Shown in pieces: positions 51,989 through 62,929 of a stretch of DNA of 64,000 nt. The stretch is from AC-32 sp963715575 (GTDB lineage: Bacteria; Actinomycetota; Thermoleophilia; Gaiellales; Gaiellaceae). Position numbers and translations under genes: made by a program. The notes below the pieces were generated by a model that was not told the origin of the DNA, did no database searches, and worked only from the letters and a program-made list of their open reading frames with translations. How positions within the stretch are numbered: the first letter of the stretch is position 1; every line of letters begins with the position of its first letter. The DNA is taken from positions 434,001 through 498,000 of the forward strand of contig OY970250.1 in assembly GCA_963715575.1 (NCBI GenBank), given 5' to 3'.

Positions 51989-53503
51989 CTACCCGTCCGG
52001 CGCAGTCGGTAACGCGGGCTCGTCGAGTCGGCCGCCGCGCGCGGCCTGGTCGAGGATCATCCGGTCGGTCAGCCACTCGACTGGCGCGCGATCGTCGGTC
52101 AGCGGCGTTCCCTGCGGCCGGACCGGCCCGAGGCGCTCGCGCAGCAGCGGGAGCAGGCTCGCGAGCTCGGAGGGCGCGCGGCCGGCCCGGCGCAGGAGCT
52201 CGTCGCGGGCGACTCCCTCGCGCAGGGCGAAGAGCACGTCGTTGAAGCGCAGCGCGCGCCAGCGCCAGGCCTGGGGGAAGGCCGTCAGCAGTGTCGTCCC
52301 GATCGCGCGCGAGAGCTGCCGGTCGTGCGGCGTGGTTGCGACGTTCAGCGCGATCGCGCCGCCCGGCAGCAGGTGCTCGCGCGCCAGCCGGAAGAACTCC
52401 GCCGTCGCGAGGTAGAACGGCACGTAGGGCTGGCGGTAGGCGTCGACCACGATCAGGTCGTAGCGCTTGCCGGTGCGCTGGAGGAACGGCCGCCCGTCGG
52501 CGGCGATCAGGCGCGGGTTGTCGCCGGCCCCGAAGAAGCGGCGCGCGACCCAATTCAGCTTCGGATCGATCTCGATCCCGTCGATGGCTACCCGCGGGTA
52601 GAAGCGGCCGTACGCCCGGCCGATCGTGCCGCCCGCGTTCCCGATCACAAGCATGCTCCGGGGCGGCTCGCGCAGGAAGGGCGGCAGCAGCAGGAACAGG
52701 TCCCAGTACCGGCCTGTCAGCACCGTGTCCGGGCGCCAGACGGAATGGCTGACGACACCCTCGTTCAGCTCGAGCTCGCGGCCGCCCTGGCCGTCGGCGA
52801 CCACGCGGATGTACTGGTACTCGGATTCGGTCTGGTAGAGCGCGTGCTTGATCGCGGGCGGCGGCACCGCGAGCAGCGCGGCGACCGCGACCGGAGCGGC
52901 CATCCAGGCGCGACCCGCGAGCAGTGCGGCACCGAGGGCGACGCACGCGGCCGTCGCGACGAGCGTCCGCTGCGTGCCGACCCAGGGAATCGCGACCAAC
53001 GCGGCGAGGAAGGTGCCGGCCAGGCTGCCGGCCGTCGAGAGCGCGTACAGCCGGCCCGCGACGCGGCCCGCCTCGTCGACGCGGTCGAGCGAGAGCCGGA
53101 TGAGGAAAGGCGCCGCCGCGCCGAGCGCCGTGATCGGGACCGCGAACAGCGCCAGTGCGGCGAAGAAGGAGCCCACGACCACGCCCGCCGAGAGCGCGTC
53201 GAGCCCGTCCACCGCCCAGCGCAGCGCCGGACGCGCGGCGAACGGCGTCACCGCCAGCGAGACGGCCGCAACCAGCAGGACGACCGCCAGCACCCCCGGC
53301 TCCGGCCTCCGGTCGGCGAGCCGGCCACCGAGCCAGTAGCCGACCGCGAGGTACGCCAGCGTCAGCCCGATGATGTTCGCCCAGACGACTGTCGAGGCGC
53401 CGAAGTACGGCGCGAGCAACCGGGAGGCGGAAATCTCGGTCGCGAGCGTGGCGCCCCCGACCAGAAACGCGACGACCCCCAGGCGGAGGCCGCCACGAGC
53501 CAA
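51989..53503 (-). CDS. Fused membrane/spermidine synthase-like protein
   Basis: 504 residues from TTG 3 nt after the clpC stop. Residues about 5-225 hold seven to eight membrane helices; residues about 240-500 hold a spermidine-synthase-like Rossmann domain (VIGNAGGTIGRAYGRF, DGIEIDPKLN, IVVDAYRQPYVPF). The polyamine gate-keeper residues are not clearly conserved, so its substrate may not be a polyamine. A common family in actinobacteria with unknown role. Confidence 0.82.
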   Translation of the reverse strand: MARGGLRLGVVAFLVGGATLATEISASRLLAPYFGASTVVWANIIGLTLAYLAVGYWLGGRLADRRPEPGVLAVVLLVAAVSLAVTPFAARPALRWAVDGLDALSAGVVVGSFFAALALFAVPITALGAAAPFLIRLSLDRVDEAGRVAGRLYALSTAGSLAGTFLAALVAIPWVGTQRTLVATAACVALGAALLAGRAWMAAPVAVAALLAVPPPAIKHALYQTESEYQYIRVVADGQGGRELELNEGVVSHSVWRPDTVLTGRYWDLFLLLPPFLREPPRSMLVIGNAGGTIGRAYGRFYPRVAIDGIEIDPKLNWVARRFFGAGDNPRLIAADGRPFLQRTGKRYDLIVVDAYRQPYVPFYLATAEFFRLAREHLLPGGAIALNVATTPHDRQLSRAIGTTLLTAFPQAWRWRALRFNDVLFALREGVARDELLRRAGRAPSELASLLPLLRERLGPVRPQGTPLTDDRAPVEWLTDRMILDQAARGGRLDEPALPTAPDG

Positions 53504-53506
53504 GAG

Positions 53507-56038
<2,532 letters not shown>

Positions 56039-56101
56039 GGTCGCTTCTTCCTTCCTCCGCGGACCCCACGGAATGGCTGAGTCGCCCATCGTAGCGAACA
56101 G

Positions 56102-56126
56102 GTCGGGGGGTGGCGCATCCCCCGAC
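56102..56126. promoter_or_regulatory. Inverted repeat GTCGGGGG-N9-CCCCCGAC upstream of clpC
   Basis: Perfect 8-bp arms with a 9-nt spacer, next to a TACGAT box (56093-56088, minus strand) that may be the clpC -10. Candidate stress-regulator operator. Confidence 0.45.
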
Positions 56127-56166
56127 GGGGCGTTCGACAGCCGTATCTTTTTGCCTCCAAATCGCG

Positions 56167-56172
56167 TTAAAT
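56167..56172 (+). promoter_or_regulatory. Possible -10 box TTAAAT
   Basis: TTAAAT, 6 nt before the ATG at 56179, in a locally AT-rich patch; weaker match than the TANNNT boxes elsewhere. Confidence 0.35.
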
Positions 56173-56178
56173 GGGCCT

Positions 56179-56337
56179 ATGGGGATGGGTCGAAGGATGC
56201 TGTCACTGCTGCTGTTCGTCGCGGGCTACCTGATCCTGGGCACGCTCGAGCCGCTGGTCGCGGCCGGGCCGGCGCTGACCAGCTTCGTCGCGGCGACGCT
56301 CCTGCTCGCGCGGGAACCGGCGGCCGCTCGCATCTGA
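56179..56337 (+). CDS. Small membrane protein
   Basis: 52 residues with two hydrophobic segments (MLSLLLFVAGYLILGTL and ALTSFVAATLLLA). No motif. Diverges from clpC; ends at a strong hairpin. Unknown function. Confidence 0.6.
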   Translation: MGMGRRMLSLLLFVAGYLILGTLEPLVAAGPALTSFVAATLLLAREPAAARI

Positions 56338-56342
56338 CTAAG

Positions 56343-56378
56343 CGAGGCGGCCGCCCCGGGCGGCGGGGCGGCGCCTCG
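56343..56378. terminator. GC-rich hairpin between convergent genes
   Basis: Arms GAGGC plus GCCGCCCC pair with GGGGCGGC plus GCCTC around a short loop with one bulge. Placed between two tail-to-tail genes; probably bidirectional. Confidence 0.55.
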
Positions 56379-56389
56379 ACTCAGACGGG

Positions 56390-57799
56390 CTAGCCGTTCA
56401 GCTCGTAGTGCGCGGTGGCCGACTCGAGCAGCTTGAGCTTGAAGTCCTCGCCGATCAGCTTGCACTTCATCGTCACCGCGTCGCCGACGTGGAAGGCGGT
56501 CAGGTCGGCGCCCGCGACGACCGCGCAGGTGACCGGATCGTCGCGGTCTGCGACGTCGACGCTGATCTGCTCGCTGCCGAGCTCGGCGATCGTGCCCTCG
56601 ACGATGAACCACGACCCGTCGGGCGAGATCGACGCATGGTCGGACACGAGGACCTTGACCGTGTAGTCGCCGTCCCCGTTCTGGACGCAGTACATCTTGA
56701 CCACGTCGCCCTCGACGAAGCCGACCAGGTCCATGCCGTCGGGCACGTCACACGTGACGGGCTCGTCGCGGCCCTCGACGTCGACGCTCACCTGGGCCGC
56801 GTCGAGCGAGTCGATCGTGCCGGTCACGGTCAGCCCGTCGCCCGGCGGGAGCGCTGCGTCCTTGTGCTTGATCGCGACGAGCACGAAGCGGCCCTCGGCG
56901 TACTTGCAGGTCACGTAGACCCGCTGGCCGACCGCGTAGCCACCCAGGTCGACGCTGCCGGGCTTGAAGGTGCAGCGCACCGGCTCGGCGCGTCCCTGAA
57001 CCTTGACCGAGAGGCCGTCGACGCCGATCGCGCTCAGGACTCCCGGGACCGAGAACTGCTCCTTGCCGATGTCGACCTCGCCGTCGTCGTCGCCGTCACC
57101 GGGGTCGTTCTCGCTCTGGCCCTTGACGAGGGTGAAGGAGCCGTCGTTCTCGACGGTCACGACCAGCGCGATCTCGTCGCCGGCCTCGAAATCGGGCACC
57201 TCGACGTCGTCGGTCACGTTCACGAAGACGCGGCCCTGATGGATCACCGCGAGCTCGATCGTGCCGTCCTCGTCCGTCGAGAGGTAGATCCCCTCCAGCA
57301 CGAGCTGGCCGTCGTGGCCGATCTTGTTGACGCCGTCCCTGCGGGTCTCCGGCGAGCCGCCCTTGAAGTGGACGTTGCAGTCGACCTTGTCGCCCGGCTT
57401 GAAGCCTCCTTTGGATGCGCTCTGCTTGCCGGCGAGGCGCAGCGCGAACACACTGCCGCCGGCCGACATCACGAGCCGCGCGGCGAGCTGGCGGACGACC
57501 GTGCCGCGGACGGGGGTGCCCCGGGCCTTGCCGAGCCCGCGGACGGCGGCCGCGGAGAACGTCCCGTCGGGGAGCTTGACGCCACGCACGGCGACGGTGC
57601 TGCCGACGCGGAAGCGGTTGAAGTTCGTGTGCAGTCGAACCGTGCGGACGGTGCCGTCCTTCGACGCCGTCACGAGCGCCTTGCGGGCCGAGTCCTTGGC
57701 GACCACCGCGCCGCGAAATGTCGCTGCCCCTGCGGTGGCGGGGAGCACGACTGCAAGCGCTGCGATGGATGCGGCCAGAAGCAGCAGATACCGCTTCAT
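56390..57799 (-). CDS. Secreted repeat protein with paired cysteines
   Basis: 469 residues; GAGGAGG lies 7 nt before the ATG at 57799. Signal peptide about 1-26. Three C-terminal repeats of about 65 residues (251-314, 323-388, 399-462) share the pattern VxGxIxxL...VSVDV...PVTC...GDxVxMxC, each with two Cys, suggesting one disulfide per repeat; an Asp-rich linker (231-245) precedes them, and two looser units lie before that. Resembles DUF5666-type beta-barrel repeats. Function unknown. Confidence 0.75.
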   Translation of the reverse strand: MKRYLLLLAASIAALAVVLPATAGAATFRGAVVAKDSARKALVTASKDGTVRTVRLHTNFNRFRVGSTVAVRGVKLPDGTFSAAAVRGLGKARGTPVRGTVVRQLAARLVMSAGGSVFALRLAGKQSASKGGFKPGDKVDCNVHFKGGSPETRRDGVNKIGHDGQLVLEGIYLSTDEDGTIELAVIHQGRVFVNVTDDVEVPDFEAGDEIALVVTVENDGSFTLVKGQSENDPGDGDDDGEVDIGKEQFSVPGVLSAIGVDGLSVKVQGRAEPVRCTFKPGSVDLGGYAVGQRVYVTCKYAEGRFVLVAIKHKDAALPPGDGLTVTGTIDSLDAAQVSVDVEGRDEPVTCDVPDGMDLVGFVEGDVVKMYCVQNGDGDYTVKVLVSDHASISPDGSWFIVEGTIAELGSEQISVDVADRDDPVTCAVVAGADLTAFHVGDAVTMKCKLIGEDFKLKLLESATAHYELNG

Positions 57800-57821
57800 T
57801 CGGTTGCCTCCTCTCAACCGC

Positions 57822-57855
57822 CGAGCCGGCCGAGGGATCTCCCCCGGCCGGCTCG
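57822..57855 (-). promoter_or_regulatory. 11-bp hairpin in the leader of the repeat-protein gene
   Basis: Perfect arms CGAGCCGGCCG and CGGCCGGCTCG with a 12-nt loop, 23 bp upstream of the start codon and just before the ribosome site. Candidate translational control element. Confidence 0.5.
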
Positions 57856-57987
57856 TCGGTGCGTTTCTTTCGGCGGACGGTCGGGCGGCAACCGCACTCC
57901 TGCTCGAGGCATCCATCGGCGGCGTGGGGCCGCTGCTCGCGCGGAATCCCTCTGGCGAGCCACCACAATCGAGGGATGTGAGCGGGG

Positions 57988-59460
57988 TTACTCCGCCAGC
58001 GCGAAGTAGCTGAGCACGGCCCAGAGCGTCATCAGCAGGATCTTGACGTCGAGCCAGAGCGACCAGTTCTCGATGTAGTAGTTGTCCCACTCGACCCGGT
58101 CGCTGAGCGAGGTCTTGCCGCGCAGGCCGTGCACCTGCGCCCAGCCGGTGATCCCCGACTTGACGCGGTGACGGTCGCCGTAGCGGTAGACGTTGTCCTC
58201 GAACAGCCGGGCGAAGTCGGGCCGCTCGGGGCGCGGGCCGATCAGGCTCATGTCGCCCTTGAGCACGGTGAGCAGCTGGGGCAGCTCGTCCAGCGAGGTG
58301 CGCCGGAGGAAGGTGCCGAAGCGAGTACGCCGGTCGTCGCCCTCGACGCCACCAGGCGCGGTGTCGTGCGGCAGCGGCGGCGCCGCCTCCGGTTCCGCCG
58401 GCACCCGCATCGAGCGGAACTTGAGCATCTCGAACTCGTTGCCGTCGCGGCCGACCCGCGGCTGCCGGAAGAGCACCGGCCGCCCGACCGAGACCAGTGT
58501 CCCGAGCGCGAGCAGCAGGAGGAGAGGAGCCGTGAGCAGCAACAGGACGGCCGCCACGATCCGGTCGGAGATGTACTTGAGGGCGAATTGCCAGCCCTTC
58601 GGGTCGGCGCGATGGGTCGAGAGCAGCGGCAGGCCGCCCACGTGCTCGACCTCGAGCCGGCCGTTGACGCGCTCGAACAGCCGCGGAACGAGCGAGACCG
58701 ACACGCCTACCTCCTCGCAGCGCTGGACCTCGCGGAGCAGCACCTCACTCGGGGCGGTCGAGAAGGTGACGATCACGTGCTCGACGCCGTGCTGTTCGAT
58801 CAGCCGCTCCAGGTCCCAGCTGGCGCCGAGGACCGGAACCGGCAGCCCGGCCTCGTCGAGAGGCTCCTTGTCGATGAAGCCGACGGGCGTCAGGCCGAGC
58901 TCGGGTCGCTGGGCGAGACGCTCGGCGGTCAGCCGCCCGACGCGCCCCGCGCCGACGATCAGCGTCGGCTTCGTCTGCTCGCCGTGCCGCCGTGCCTTGA
59001 GCTGCGACCAGTCGAGCGCCACCCTGCCTGCCGCGAGGTACACGGCGCTGAACGCGAACAACCGCAGTGACTGCGGCGCCAGATCGGACACTTCTCCGGG
59101 AAGGAGGATCCGGAGGCTGAGAACGCCCATCGACGCGAACACCGTCGTCGCGACCACCATTCGGACGTCGTCGAGCGCCGAGATCCGAAGACGCCACGCA
59201 TATCCCTTGCGAAGGTAGAGAAACAGCACCACCAGGAGGCCGTACGCCACCAGCCAGGCAGACGGCACGGGCACGATCCCCGCGCCCGCCGCCGTCAACT
59301 GCGAGAGGAGCGCCGCCGCGACCAGCATCGCGGAGTCGAGCGCCAGCGCCCCTCGGTTCCACGAAGCCGCCGGGCGGGCACGGCCAAGCCGCGCTGCCGA
59401 CTCGAGCGTCAGAGGCTCGAGCGGCGGGAGCGCGTCAGCGTGCAGCGTTCTAGACGCCAT
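57988..59460 (-). CDS. Exopolysaccharide priming sugar transferase (WcaJ/CpsE type)
   Basis: 490 residues. Five membrane helices: about four in the first 130 residues and one at about 293-315; a Rossmann-like central domain (LIVGAGRVGRLTAERLAQ) at about 165-275; the polyprenyl-phosphate sugar transferase domain at about 290-488 with FEMLKFRSM, LRRTSLDELPQLL, GDMSLIGPRPERP and SGITGWAQVHGLRGKTSL. It loads the first sugar phosphate on the lipid carrier. GGAGG lies 8 nt before the ATG. Confidence 0.93.
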   Translation of the reverse strand: MASRTLHADALPPLEPLTLESAARLGRARPAASWNRGALALDSAMLVAAALLSQLTAAGAGIVPVPSAWLVAYGLLVVLFLYLRKGYAWRLRISALDDVRMVVATTVFASMGVLSLRILLPGEVSDLAPQSLRLFAFSAVYLAAGRVALDWSQLKARRHGEQTKPTLIVGAGRVGRLTAERLAQRPELGLTPVGFIDKEPLDEAGLPVPVLGASWDLERLIEQHGVEHVIVTFSTAPSEVLLREVQRCEEVGVSVSLVPRLFERVNGRLEVEHVGGLPLLSTHRADPKGWQFALKYISDRIVAAVLLLLTAPLLLLLALGTLVSVGRPVLFRQPRVGRDGNEFEMLKFRSMRVPAEPEAAPPLPHDTAPGGVEGDDRRTRFGTFLRRTSLDELPQLLTVLKGDMSLIGPRPERPDFARLFEDNVYRYGDRHRVKSGITGWAQVHGLRGKTSLSDRVEWDNYYIENWSLWLDVKILLMTLWAVLSYFALAE

Positions 59461-59492
59461 ACCGCAGGCCTCCGTTGTCCGCTACCCGGCTG

Positions 59493-59849
59493 CTACTTCC
59501 GGGTGGTCCCGAGCTTGCGCATCGACGCACCCGCGACGAGCAAGACCGCGCCGCCGGCTGCCATCAGGCCGAGATCGAGGCCCGTGAACGGCAAACCGCC
59601 GTTCGTCTTCACGGCCTGTGCACCCAGAGCCTGCTGAACCGCGCCTTGCACCCCGACCTTCGAGTAGCCCTGCAGCGCGGCGTACTTCAGCGCACGCTGG
59701 AGATCAGCCTTCGAGTACTGGTGATCGAGCCGCCCGTTGTCGGCGTAATCGCGGTAGACCTGTTGCGCACTTGCCGCAAACGCCGGGGCGGCTGCGAACA
59801 TGCCCACCGCGCAGGCGAGTACCCCCAGAACGATAAATCGACGCCACAT
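59493..59849 (-). CDS. LPFTG-anchored small surface protein
   Basis: 118 residues; GGAGGGAG precedes the ATG at 59849. Signal peptide about 1-30 (FIVLGVLACAVGMFAAAPAFA). The mature part has QQVYRDYADNGRLDHQYSK and a second similar helical stretch. The end has LPFTG, a hydrophobic helix (LGLMAAGGAVLLVAGA) and MRKLGTTRK, the sortase sorting signal. It should be linked to peptidoglycan. No sortase gene is in the window. Confidence 0.83.
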   Translation of the reverse strand: MWRRFIVLGVLACAVGMFAAAPAFAASAQQVYRDYADNGRLDHQYSKADLQRALKYAALQGYSKVGVQGAVQQALGAQAVKTNGGLPFTGLDLGLMAAGGAVLLVAGASMRKLGTTRK

Positions 59850-59979
59850 CTTTGTTCTCCCTCCTCCACTGGCCTTCCGACCAGAACCGTCATGCCGCAT
59901 GCTTATGTGCCCGCGCGCGACGAATTTCATGCTTTTGTCATGTCCAACGTGGGCGATCACAAAGTAGTCGCGTTCCTAT

Positions 59980-60027
59980 GCCGCCGCAAGTAGCAGACTC
60001 CAGAACCTCGGGTTCGTTAGCGGCGGC
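59980..60027. repeat. Nested inverted repeats in the divergent leader region
   Basis: GCCGCCGC/GCGGCGGC (59980-59987, 60020-60027) encloses GAACC-TCG-GGTTC (60003-60015). It lies between the LPFTG gene and the ligase-like gene, which diverge, so it is not a terminator. Confidence 0.4.
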
Positions 60028-60063
60028 GTCGAGACGGGTCCAATTTGACTAGGTCTCTCCCTC

Positions 60064-60086
60064 CCACGTCGAGCTACTAGACGTGG
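60064..60086. promoter_or_regulatory. Inverted repeat CCACGTC-N9-GACGTGG at the ligase start
   Basis: Perfect 7-bp arms; the right arm covers the GTG start at 60083. Could hide the start in a hairpin or be a binding site. Confidence 0.45.
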
Positions 60087-61921
60087 TCGGAGCGCGTTCT
60101 CTTCCCGCAGTCGTAGTCGTCGCAGGCGCGTGTCTGCTTGCCTGGGCCGAGACGGGCAGCATCGACGCGGCCGACTGGCTGCTGTACGCCGTGCTAGCCG
60201 CGCTGCTGCTGGCGGTCGTCGCGCTCGCCGGCTCACCGCCGAGGCCGCCGGCGGCGGCACTCGCCGGGCTGGCGCTGCTAGCCGCCTACGCCGGCTGGCA
60301 GGCGATCTCGATCGCCTGGTCCGCCTTGCCGTCGCTCGCCCGGGACGATGCGCTGCTGACCCTCTTCTACGCGGTGGTACTCGCGATCGGCCTCTCGCTG
60401 CGCGGCGCGGCAGACCGGGGAATCGTCGTCGCGGCGGTTGCGGCCGGAAGCGGCGCGCTGGCCGTGGCGACGGGCGCGGCACTGCGGTTCGGCTCGGCGC
60501 CCGAGGCCGATTTCGGCGATGGCCGGCTGGCGTTTCCGGTGACCTACACGAATGGCGCCGCAGCAATGTTCCTGGTCGGGTTCTGGCCCGCGCTCGTGCT
60601 GGCCGCGCGGCGGGAAGTGCCGCTCCCGGCACGCGCCGGCGCGCTGGCGGCGGCGGCGGCAACACTCGCGGGCTGGCTGCTGACGCAGAGCAAGGGCGGC
60701 GGGATCGCGCTCTGTCTATCGGCGATCGCCGTGCTGGCCGCTTCGCGGGACCGGCTGCGCCTGCTCATCCCCGGCGCGATCGCCGGCGCCCTCGTCGGCT
60801 CGCAGTTCGACCGGCTCACCGCGGCGTACACCAGCGCGGACATCCGTGCCGCGGCACGCGACGCCGGCCTGACGCTGCTCTGGTTGACTGCCGCGGCGGC
60901 GGTAGCCGGCGTGATCTACGCACTCGTCGACCGGCGGGTGCGGCTATCAGCGCGCTGGGGCCGAATCGTCACGCGGGTCGCCTTCGTCGCCCTGGTGCTG
61001 GCCGTAATCGCGGTGCCGCTTGCCTTCCTCGCGACGGTCGACCATCCCGGGCGCTGGGCCCGCGACGAGTGGCGCACCTTCAAGCACAGCCCCTCGCGCG
61101 AGACCTCGGCGACCCACTTCGGGAGCCTCGGCTCGAACCGCTACGACTTCTGGCGGGTCGCGCTGAACGAGTTCCGAGACCACCCACTCGCCGGGATCGG
61201 CGACCGCGGGTTCGGGCCCGCGTATCTCGTCGAGCGCCGAAGCGGCGAGACGCCGGTGCGCGCGCACTCGTTCGAGCTCGATGCCCTGAGCGAGCTCGGC
61301 GTCGTCGGGTTCCTCCTGCTGCTCGGCGCCCTGGCTCCCCTGATCACGCTTGCGGCAGGCGGAGCGTGGCGCGGCGACCTTGCCGCGACGGCCGGTTTCG
61401 CGACGGCCGCGTACTTCCTGATCCACGCCTCTGCGGACTGGATCTGGACGATCCCCGCAGTCGGCCTGCCGGTCTTCGTGCTGCTGGGTACGGCCTGCGC
61501 TCGAGACGACGCCGAGCCGCTGCCGCGCTACGCCGCGACCGGCGTGGGAGTCGCGGCAGTCGCGGCTGCCATCCTGGCGTTCGCGCCGCCCTGGCTCTCT
61601 TCGCGGCTCTCGAACCACGCCCTGGAGAGCTCGTCCTCGCCGGCGAGCGACCTGCAGTGGGCTCGCCGCCTCGATCCGCTCTCGGTGGAGCCGTACCTCG
61701 TTCAGTCGAAGATCGCCCCAACACCGGCCGCGGCGCTCGAGCCGCTGCTCAAAGCAGTGGCCAAGGAGCCACGCTCGGTAGACGTCCACTTCGAGCTCGC
61801 GCTCGGCTACGTCCGGGCACACCGCCTACGCGCTGCACGGCGAGAGCTGCGGCGGGCGCTGCGGCTGGAGCCCGGTGCGCCGGCGATCGAGCAGGCGCTG
61901 AGCCGCCTCACGCGCCGTTAG
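60083..61921 (+). CDS. O-antigen ligase/polymerase-like membrane protein with C-terminal TPR-like region
   Basis: 612 residues from GTG. About eleven membrane helices. The Wzy_C/ligase pattern is at about 355-400 (LNEFRDHPLAGIGDRGFGPA, then VRAHSFELDALSELG), with the functional Arg and His in the outer loop. A soluble tail (about 545-612) has two TPR-like units with VHFELALGYVRAHRLRAARR. Likely polymerises or ligates the surface polysaccharide. Confidence 0.85.
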   Translation: MVGARSLPAVVVVAGACLLAWAETGSIDAADWLLYAVLAALLLAVVALAGSPPRPPAAALAGLALLAAYAGWQAISIAWSALPSLARDDALLTLFYAVVLAIGLSLRGAADRGIVVAAVAAGSGALAVATGAALRFGSAPEADFGDGRLAFPVTYTNGAAAMFLVGFWPALVLAARREVPLPARAGALAAAAATLAGWLLTQSKGGGIALCLSAIAVLAASRDRLRLLIPGAIAGALVGSQFDRLTAAYTSADIRAAARDAGLTLLWLTAAAAVAGVIYALVDRRVRLSARWGRIVTRVAFVALVLAVIAVPLAFLATVDHPGRWARDEWRTFKHSPSRETSATHFGSLGSNRYDFWRVALNEFRDHPLAGIGDRGFGPAYLVERRSGETPVRAHSFELDALSELGVVGFLLLLGALAPLITLAAGGAWRGDLAATAGFATAAYFLIHASADWIWTIPAVGLPVFVLLGTACARDDAEPLPRYAATGVGVAAVAAAILAFAPPWLSSRLSNHALESSSSPASDLQWARRLDPLSVEPYLVQSKIAPTPAAALEPLLKAVAKEPRSVDVHFELALGYVRAHRLRAARRELRRALRLEPGAPAIEQALSRLTRR

Positions 61922-61927
61922 TAGGCT
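61922..61927 (+). promoter_or_regulatory. -10 box TAGGCT of the epimerase gene
   Basis: TAGGCT, 6 nt before the ATG at 61934, directly after the TAG stop of the ligase gene. Confidence 0.5.
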
Positions 61928-61933
61928 AGGGCG

Positions 61934-62914
61934 ATGGGCGGCAAGGCACTCGTTACCGGCGGCGCGGGCTTCATCGGCTCCCACCTCTCGGAGCTCCTGC
62001 TCGCGAATGGCTGGGAAGTCTTCGTGCTCGATGACGTCTCTACCGGGCAGCTGGAGAACATCGCGCACCTCCGCGACCGAACGGACTTCCACCTCGTGGT
62101 CGACTCGATCCTTTCGCCCGCGGTCGTGAGTGAGGTCGTGCACAAGTGCGACGTCGTGTTCCATCTGGCCGCAGCCGTCGGGGTGCGGCTGATCGTCGAG
62201 CAGCCGGTGCACACGATGGTGACCAACGTCCAGGGCACAGAGACGGTGCTGGAGTACTGCAGCAAGTTCAGCAAGCGGGTCCTGATCGCCTCGAGCTCGG
62301 AGGTCTACGGCGACCATCGCGAGGAGCGGCCGCTCGCGGAAGAGGACCGGCGCGTCTACGGCCCGACCACGGAGAAGCGCTGGCTCTACGCGGACTCGAA
62401 AGCGATGGACGAGCACCTCGCGCTCTCGTACCACCTGGAGCGCGGCCTCGACTCGGTCATCGTCAGGCTCTTCAACACCGTCGGCCCACGACAGAGCGGC
62501 CGTTACGGGATGGTGATCCCGCGCTTCGTCGGGCAGGCGCTCGCCGGTGACCCGATCGAGGTTCACGGCGACGGCACCCAGACGCGCTCGTTCTGCCACG
62601 TCGCCGACACGATCCGCGCGCTGGCGACGCTGATGGAGACACGCGAGATCTCCGGCCAGATCTTCAACGTCGGCTCCTCGGAGCGCGTCCGGATCGTCGA
62701 CCTCGCGGAGCGGGTGAAGACGGCCACGGGCAGCGACTCCGAGATCGTCTACATCCCGTACGACCGGGTCTATGAGCAGGGGATCGAGGACACGCTCCAT
62801 CGCGAGCCCGCGATCGGGAAGATCCGCGAGGCGATCGGCTGGGCGCCGGAGCGCAACCTCGACGGGATTCTCGCCGACGTGATCGCCGAGCACCGGTCTT
62901 CGGTCACGGCCTAG
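61934..62914 (+). CDS. NAD-dependent nucleotide-sugar epimerase/dehydratase (extended SDR)
   Basis: 326 residues. NAD motif VTGGAGFIGSHL, Ser-Ser-Glu in LIASSSEVYGDH, Tyr-x3-Lys in YADSKAMDEHLALSY, and RLFNTVGPRQ. GalE, UDP-glucuronate decarboxylase and dTDP-glucose dehydratase all share this frame; the neighbouring dehydrogenase makes a uronic-acid pathway plausible. Exact product not assigned. Confidence 0.88.
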   Translation: MGGKALVTGGAGFIGSHLSELLLANGWEVFVLDDVSTGQLENIAHLRDRTDFHLVVDSILSPAVVSEVVHKCDVVFHLAAAVGVRLIVEQPVHTMVTNVQGTETVLEYCSKFSKRVLIASSSEVYGDHREERPLAEEDRRVYGPTTEKRWLYADSKAMDEHLALSYHLERGLDSVIVRLFNTVGPRQSGRYGMVIPRFVGQALAGDPIEVHGDGTQTRSFCHVADTIRALATLMETREISGQIFNVGSSERVRIVDLAERVKTATGSDSEIVYIPYDRVYEQGIEDTLHREPAIGKIREAIGWAPERNLDGILADVIAEHRSSVTA

Positions 62915-62917
62915 ACC

Positions 62918-62923
62918 TATAAC
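62918..62923 (+). promoter_or_regulatory. -10-like TATAAC before the last gene
   Basis: TATAAC followed by T, 6 nt before the ATG at 62930. The AAAGG directly touching the ATG is too close to be a ribosome site. Confidence 0.45.
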
Positions 62924-62929
62924 TAAAGG

